From the NCBI GenBank assembly GCA_963693305.1, contig OY855906.1:31157991-31221990 (forward strand): DNA of 64,000 nt. The letters are read 5' to 3'. How positions within the stretch are numbered: position 1 is the first letter of the stretch; the number at the start of each line of letters is the position of its first letter. Below are positions 57,565 through 64,000 of the stretch, in pieces. The translations under genes and the position numbers were made by a program. Origin of the DNA: Meandrina meandrites (lineage: Eukaryota; Cnidaria; Anthozoa; Scleractinia; Meandrinidae). The notes beneath the pieces are model-generated. The model was not told the DNA's origin. It worked only from the letters and a program-made list of their open reading frames with translations, and made no database searches.

Positions 57565-59255
57565 TGTTCCTTTGAGGTAATGACAAGTTATTTAACTCGC
57601 TTAGATACAATCCTTTTTCGTCAGATTTCATTGCTAGTGAAATAAGTTCGTCATTTTCTTCAAATTTGGCTTTAAACTTTCCCTTTTGCCTTTTCATGGT
57701 GGGCTTACAATTCAAAGCCGGATGATAAACATAACAATCAAGTAAACGAATTTTAATGATCAAACTTTGCTGCAGGGTAAAACACATTAACGCGATATTG
57801 AAACAAAGCAACAAGGAAAACAAATTAAGGTTTGTTGAAATCGATAAAGCATATCGTAAACAGGAAGACGTAACGCATCTGTGTAGATTTTCACCATCAA
57901 TTTATTATGTTCATTTTGATCGTGAAACTAAAGAATGTAACAAGTAAAATACAAAGGTAACAAAGAGTTTGTTTCGTGTTTCAACACTAGAAACTAACGC
58001 GCACCCATGACGCAAAACGGAACAACTTTGATCCAAGCTGTTAACTACCACTTATCTAATGCTTAACAGTTAGGAATACTAATACAATCCGTATTAAATT
58101 TTGCTCCAGGGTGTAATATGCATGCAGACAAAAGCCCATCCGCGTAAACAGGAACACGTAACGAATTATTGTTCATTTTCATCGTCAACTTGTTAGATCT
58201 TGTTATAATTTGTTGATTTTCATCGTGAATATTAAAGTTAGCAGCATTCATATCTCAGTTTCTCGTTCAGCGAGTAATTATTTGTCATCAGCAATACTTT
58301 AGTTTTGTTTAATGAACTAAAGTACCACTTATCTTGTACTAAAATTTCTAAAAAATGCCAGATGCGGTATTTTCTTGTATGTTAGCTTCGTCGCCTGTGG
58401 CTTGTAACCCTCGCGCCTTTGCTGCTCATATTTTCATAGCTCGGGTAAGGAATGAAGGCCGACATAAACCCGTGAATCTTCTACGTTCATTCAAACACGC
58501 TTTTGTTTTTGTTGGCATACGGGAGCGCGTATAAGCGAGAGAGATCACCGTGCGTGAACCATAATCTCGTACCCAGATCTCACTCTGTCAGACGCCTGGC
58601 CGTGGGAGATTTGGGTACGAGATTAGGTCAACCCGCTGACAGACTTCCAGTAACACAACTTGCGGCGAAGCAATAAGATTTCGCTTTGTCATACAATTAT
58701 TTTTCGCCGATGGCATCGCAAATGGAGGATAATGATAAGGGTCCTTTTAATGATTTAATTTTTTCAGCATGCTGGTGACTTACTATACAAATGTAAACCT
58801 TATCTTGAACAAAAGATGTTTTTTCTTCCTGCGTTGGTTTTTTATCGCGCTCTCCGCACGTTTCAGTTCCCGAAACTTTCTCAGTCTGATCTACATTTCC
58901 TATCAACCAAAGACAAACTGCTCCTAATGGCGTAGCATGCCGGTTATAAACCCTGAGCTTATGCAACTTCGTAAGAGGTTTTGAGCGGGCTTTTGGGGGA
59001 GCTTGTATCCGGAAGGACTTATAAGTGGCATAGAGAACAGGCAGCCCAAGGTAATGATAAGAACCACAGTATCCTAAGAAGAGTCAATTTATCAGGGTCT
59101 GTATGGGTACGACACAATTTTACCTTAGGAGGTATAAATTCGCATGTTTTATGAATAAAATTGACTTACACTGTTGATGTGTTGTGTTCTTTGTTGTTTG
59201 ACAGCTCCTCAGGTCGATTGGATTCGATTTCGACAAGTTACTGCTTTGCAAAGAT
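57565..59255. repeat. Direct segmental duplication, copy B
   Basis: Colinear with copy A at an offset of about 4.48 kb, with scattered substitutions and small indels. It contains the same 18-mer at 57765-57782 and the same GTACCCAGATCT hairpin at about 58570-58620. Confidence 0.75.
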
Positions 59256-60464
59256 CTCGAACACGTGTTCTTTTTTCCCAAGGCTGGAAATATTTATCGA
59301 CTGCGTCTCACTCGAAGCTCGATATATTCCATAAAAATGGTCAAATCGCCGTCTTCTACGGTACTTCCTCTCTTCTTTTGCTGTTCATCGGGTTTCGACT
59401 GCTACATTGAAGTGTAGAATAGTCCTCCAAAGTGAGACCATTGTTTTTTCTTGGTATGCGTGGCCGGTTGAACCACACACAAAATGGCGTCAGGTGGACA
59501 AAATCGCACCCAGACGGGGAGGGGCATTGCGATTTTGCAATCGACGCCAAATAACACGGTGGGGCCCTCGTTGATGACAATATAGCCATTCCCAAAAATA
59601 AAACACTCGAATACATACCTCCTAAAACATAACTGTTTCGTTCCCATGCAATAAACTGAACTTATAATATGAGTCTTCGTAGGGTACCGTGATTCTTGTC
59701 GTTAGCTTGGGCCGCCTGTGCATAGAGAAAATTTTTGAAAATGAGCTCGCAAGCGAAAGCACAAGGACTTGAAGGCTGTGATGAGTTACATTTGTACGTC
59801 AAAATGTTTCTAAAATTTTGAATATGCATCCCTGGTTCAACAAGCTTTCCTACTTTAAAAAAATGATTGAATTCTTAATGAAATGATGCTGAATTGGCCA
59901 AACCGCCCATTCATGACCACAGCTTTATTATAAAATATATTAATAACCGAGGTGACCTACAAGTCTGGCGGATTCCTGGAGGTCTCCTTACCCGACAAAA
60001 ACTGTTCAAATTGTTATTAAATTCAAATCGAAACTCAAATTTTCATCATGGGACACCTCAAAATTGGGCCGGCGTCCCCTTTTAGGCGCACCATGCTGGC
60101 TCAATTATCATTCATTAGGGGAACCTTTGAAAGGTAGTCTGGCTTTCTCTAAACGTAATATCGTCCAGCTGAGGTACGCTGTTTTATTACCCTGTCAATA
60201 AGTGATTAGTGGCAAAAGAGAGGTATAGGGTATGACAATGAAGTATCGGAACAAAGCCTTAACAGACGGATTTAATTCTAACTGAGAATCGAACGATCTT
60301 ATTACAAGCAAATTGAGTGACAACTCTCCATAAATGATAAAGAGCTGCTCTGTAGATACTGATGCTGTGAATAAAAACAATTCGATTGAGTTTCTTCATT
60401 GATGTGGAACGCTTAAAAGCCAGTCAATTTGGTGTAGATTGAATCAACTTTCAGTAGCGCCATC
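59256..60464. other. 3' flank of the EGEEF gene
   Basis: Short open frames at 59174-59410 (+) and 59616-59356 (-) have no motif. No polyadenylation site can be chosen with confidence. Confidence 0.35.
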
Positions 60465-63400
60465 TTACGTCTTCTTACGTTTCAGAAATTCTTCACCCTC
60501 CTGAAAATGAACAAGTTCGTATTAGTTTGTGAAGAAAATAACAGTTGAATTTAAGAGACGATAACTGGAGAAGTGATCCACGTGAATATTTCAGAACCTA
60601 TTTTTAAGCCGACTTCTAAACCTTTTAAACCCAACTTTAAACCCTATTTCTAAAGTCACGTGCACAAATAAACCAATGTGATTGGTTGTAAAATAGGTTT
60701 TGAATGTTTCACAGTATAATCTGTTTCACAGTATAATCTTTGGTGTCGAGCTCGATTTTACAACACTCTGTTTCTCTGATTATCTAACAATTAAGCGATG
60801 CGACTTGTTTCATTTTCAGAATGAACTAAGAAAAGAAAGAGCAAAAGAGCGATGTCGTGATTTTACGGGCGATTCGACAGCTGACAAATTGCCTTAGATG
60901 TAGTGAAGAATTCAGTGAGCTGAAGTTTTCGACTTGGTCTGCAAGGGTAGAATACGAGTAGTCCATCATTTTTCTTGGTAATAGTCAAGTGAGCGAGCAC
61001 TATTAAATGCGCAAAAAATCACCTCGCACGGTGAGACAGCGACGCGCATTTTTTCTCGCCTTCGTGTGTGATTTTCTAGCGCGCTCGCGTCCTTGTTCGA
61101 CTAACATGAGCGGACTCCGAGAAAAATGAGAAACTGCTCCTTGTCTACCGTTTGATTTTTATCGTGCGCTACGATTGGACATATTTTCGGACAATGCCTT
61201 TGCATGCAATATTGCACGTGAAGTCGCGGTTTTGCAGACAGCATGGCAAAACACTCATTAGGACCAGAACCATTTGATCAACTGACTTCTTACTCGTGAA
61301 TCTCTTGCTTAAAATAACGAGCTCCCTGTTTCAGTTGATGGTACTTGAAGAAGATCAATCACTGACTGACATGTCTGAAAATATCGTATAAAAGATTACT
61401 TTCAAGTTGATAATTCACGACAATTTCGCGAACACAAAAAAATGTGCTACCGGAAAAAGGTCCTTATTCAGGGCCGCTAGCAAGAGAGGCAAGACAAGGC
61501 TTGCTCGTCTAGTTTTTGACCCAAAGCTAAAAGCAAACTATGTTTAGTTGGGAAAATAATCCCCTGTTGAACGAGATTGATTTTTCTGAAGATACACCTT
61601 ATGAAAATGCTGAGAGCTTCTAGATTTCCAAATTTTCTGAGGAACTGCCCAAGACCCCCGCCCCCAAGCGATTTTGCAGCCTTCAGCACGGCGACCACAG
61701 ATCTTGCCTCGTCTATACCAAAACTCTGGCTACGGCTCTGTTATTTAACCATTATTCCAGCTAAAAATGTCCCTTCAGTGAATCAGCCGATCATTTAATA
61801 ACTACATACCGCTTTGGTGACGTCCATTGTTCCAGCTCTTTTCAAGGGCGCGCGATCAGCGTTGGTCGACCCAGACTCTCGCTCGGCTTCACGAAGTAGT
61901 TTTGTTTGGGACCGTGATTCAGCACGACCGTCCTCGCCAACAAATTCTTCTCCGATCTGCAAAAACAGGGCGATCGTTCAGTTCAGTAACCACTGCAGAG
62001 AAGAAGCCTTAATTCTTACTCCAGATAATCTCAGTTCAAATACGAAGTCTTCCGTTTCTGGCATTTGCTAACATTTTTGCGTTGTATAATTTCACTGAAC
62101 TTTTATAAACACTTCACAATAAGCCGGTAGGTAGGCAGGCACTTGCTGAGGAGTTGAAAATACCTTTTCACCGGACACTTAAACTCTCTAACTTTTGCGC
62201 ATTTTATGCAAAAGATCCTCGTCGTTCAGGAATTAATTGTGCCAATATCAATTTTAGATCTCCGCTTATAAGTGGCCACGTACCTTTCGTAAAACCGACC
62301 ATAAATATGGTCACTCGGGAAAAGTTCGACTTTAGTCGTTTCTACTCATTAATTATAAGCGGAACTTATCAGTACTAATCGGTACTTACGGGCAGTTATC
62401 GGTGCCAATCAGCATCCACTGGAAGCACTGATCGGCAGACCTCGGGAAAAACCGATCATGACCGATGAGTGCCGATACTGATCGACATCCATCGGTTGTG
62501 TAGAAGCTCTACAGCCGTTTCGAAATCGATACTGATCAATATTCGTCGGAAACCGATGCTCCTTACCTTAGCCGTCTCTTTCATGGTGGTGTCGCGCACA
62601 AGTGACGGAACACATTCTTTATCCTCATGAGCTTCGGTTACGTCTCCGTCGTCATCGTCGTTATCGCTGCGTTCTTCGTCGCTATCTTCATCTGGTAAGA
62701 CCCCAGATCGCCGCAAAAACTCTTCTCCTTCCTGTTAAACATGAAAGTTTATTTTATTGTCAGTGAAGTAATATTTGCAAGAAACTGACTAGTCACGGCC
62801 AGAAAAACGTTCCCAAATTCTGCGCTGTTACTACTTTAAAAAACGTAAACGTTATTACCAATAATTAATGTTATGTAATATCCTAATTTTTGGATGTTTT
62901 TTTCCTCAGAAAAAAAAAACAGAAAAAATCGCCACGCAGAAAAAAAAATCCCCATTTTCAATCTCCACATGCGAAAACACAACAGCAAAGTTTGGCTCAA
63001 GGTTGGTTTGGCATTCTTTCCCCAAGTTCAAAATATGTATTCTCCTTTCTACTTGCCATACATTTGTTTATGTAAGTTTAGAGAATTAAGGGGTTCACCA
63101 AGACAACATACCAGAGTTGATGATTTTGTTTATTATTCTCATCACCCGTCTGATTTGTATTGACTGATGACGTAATGAGAAGCTAGCTTTTGATCACTCT
63201 AGGAATTTTAAGGGTTAGAGAGACGGGTAGTTCACCTTTACTGTAACATCTATAGTCGTGTCTCGTTGTAATTTGGGGCGAGAAGAAGTTTCCGTTGCAT
63301 GTTCCTCTTCTTCACTGCTGTCATCTTCTCTTTCGGAGTCTTTTATTCCCCCTGTCCTCTTTAAGAATTCTTCTCCCTCCTTAAAAACGGCAAAAAGACA

Positions 63401-63876
63401 GATTAATCCGGCGATGCGATAACACGTTTTGTGCCATTTTCGGGTTAAAGCTATTCGGCAATGCAACAAATTAAAGAAAGCTGTTTGTAGGCATACAATG
63501 AAAACGCTTCATAGACCGTATCAAATTGCTACCCGAATTTAATTTTTTTCTTATGTTTCTGGCAGATTTTACTAATAATACTTGTTGCAAAATCATATAT
63601 ATTTTTTAACAAAATCAAGTTGATTTATAGGAGCAAAGCGACGAAGGGCTAACACTGGAAACATCAGCTGTTAAAAATTCGCTAAGAATTTTGCTTTTAG
63701 GTTTAAATTTCAACCAAGTTGTTTATTCTTCATGGACGTGAACATGGTTAGGGATCGTAACTTACTTTCACTGTGACGTCAATAGTGGAGTCGCGTTGGA
63801 GTCTGGGAACTTGATCCTCAAATGTCACAGTCTTCTCCTTGGTGCCTTGCATTCGAGCAACGAATTCCGTGCCTTC
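60465..63876 (-). CDS. 3' end of an unrecognised gene made of repeated EGEEF-type exons (5' end outside the window)
   Basis: Five exons on the - strand, all phase 0 at both ends and with clean GT-AG sites: 63876-63766, 63379-63236, 62731-62567, 61956-61810 and a last one at 60500-60465 ending in TAA. Four begin EGTEF or EGEEF (IGEEF in the fourth), then an acidic, Ser-rich variable middle, and three end in a motif like LQRDTTIDVTVK (weaker in the fourth). The last exon encodes only EGEEFLKRKKT. About 152 residues are encoded in the window. The pattern shows tandem exon duplication of a module with low-complexity acidic content, probably a cytoplasmic or disordered tail. Equal phases would allow exon skipping. 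I do not recognise the family and assign no function. A 272-bp transposon sits in the intron between the last two exons. Confidence 0.65.
60985..61112. repeat. Imperfect palindrome near the last intron of the EGEEF gene
   Basis: AGTCAAGTGAGCGAGC pairs loosely with GCGCTCGCGTCCTTGTTCGACT; inner ATGCGCAAAAAATCAC pairs with GCGCATTTTTTCTCG or TGTGATTTTC. A probable degraded fold-back element. Confidence 0.45.
61469..61740. mobile_element. CAGGGCCGCTAGC-ended MITE, 5-bp target duplication
   Basis: Ends CAGGGCCGCTAGC and the inverted GGCTACGGCTCTG; TTATT flanks both sides (61464-61468 and 61741-61745). The right half (ATGCTGA.A...TTTC.AAATTTTCTG..CCC) is related to the interior of the 11.3 and 15.1 kb elements. 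Lies in the last intron of the EGEEF gene. Confidence 0.7.
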
Positions 63877-64000
63877 CTAGAAAATTAACCACAGTCAACT
63901 TAAACCCCACTCACACCAACAAAACATGCTTAGTTAAACCAGGTGAGGTTAAACAAATTGAAAATAAGCAACAAAAAACTGAAATACTAAATTTTGCATA

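Noticed and set aside
1..64000. CRISPR arrays, bacterial operons or phage genes
   Set aside because: No regularly spaced direct repeats with unique spacers and no compact gene arrangement; the window is clearly eukaryotic.

Overview
This is eukaryotic, AT-rich genomic DNA. It has GT-AG introns, long intergenic stretches, many small inverted-repeat transposons and a tRNA-derived SINE. The gene content suggests a cnidarian, most likely an anthozoan (stony coral or relative): several CALHM channel paralogues mixed with intronless NHL/beta-propeller proteins, plus part of an SLC12 cotransporter. The phylum is inferred from gene families and repeat style, not from a marker gene.

Layout. The first 4.5 kb is repeats: fold-back elements, one SINE and a run of near-perfect palindromes. 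A three-exon CALHM-like gene runs on the + strand (4567-8584). On the - strand lie the last two exons of an NKCC-type SLC12 cotransporter (10156-12784); I found no membrane-domain exons. Two NHL-type single-exon genes follow on the + strand (17539-19197 and 20790-22523). From 23.5 to 30 kb there is an orphan NHL-type upstream region and many transposons. The right half is transcribed on the - strand: CALHM copy 2 (33779-30606, frame broken in exon 2), CALHM copy 3 (41623-37801, intact), a decayed NHL copy (about 46175-45321) and an NHL copy whose N-terminal half is deleted (49259-48303). From 53 to 59 kb there is a 1.7-kb direct duplication and a discrete 1.6-kb element whose long inverted arms each carry a 5S rRNA-like sequence. 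The right edge (63876-60465, - strand) is the 3' end of an unrecognised gene built from repeated in-phase exons that start with an EGEEF-type motif.

The common theme is local expansion and loss of two families, CALHM channels and NHL propeller proteins. Upstream regions were copied with the NHL genes: a small palindrome (core TTTTGC..GGG.AAA) sits about 530-580 bp before three NHL start codons, in gene-matched orientation, and also in several places where no gene remains. These orphan blocks look like fossils of lost copies. Nothing in the sequence shows that the CALHM and NHL products act together. All similarity calls were made by eye.
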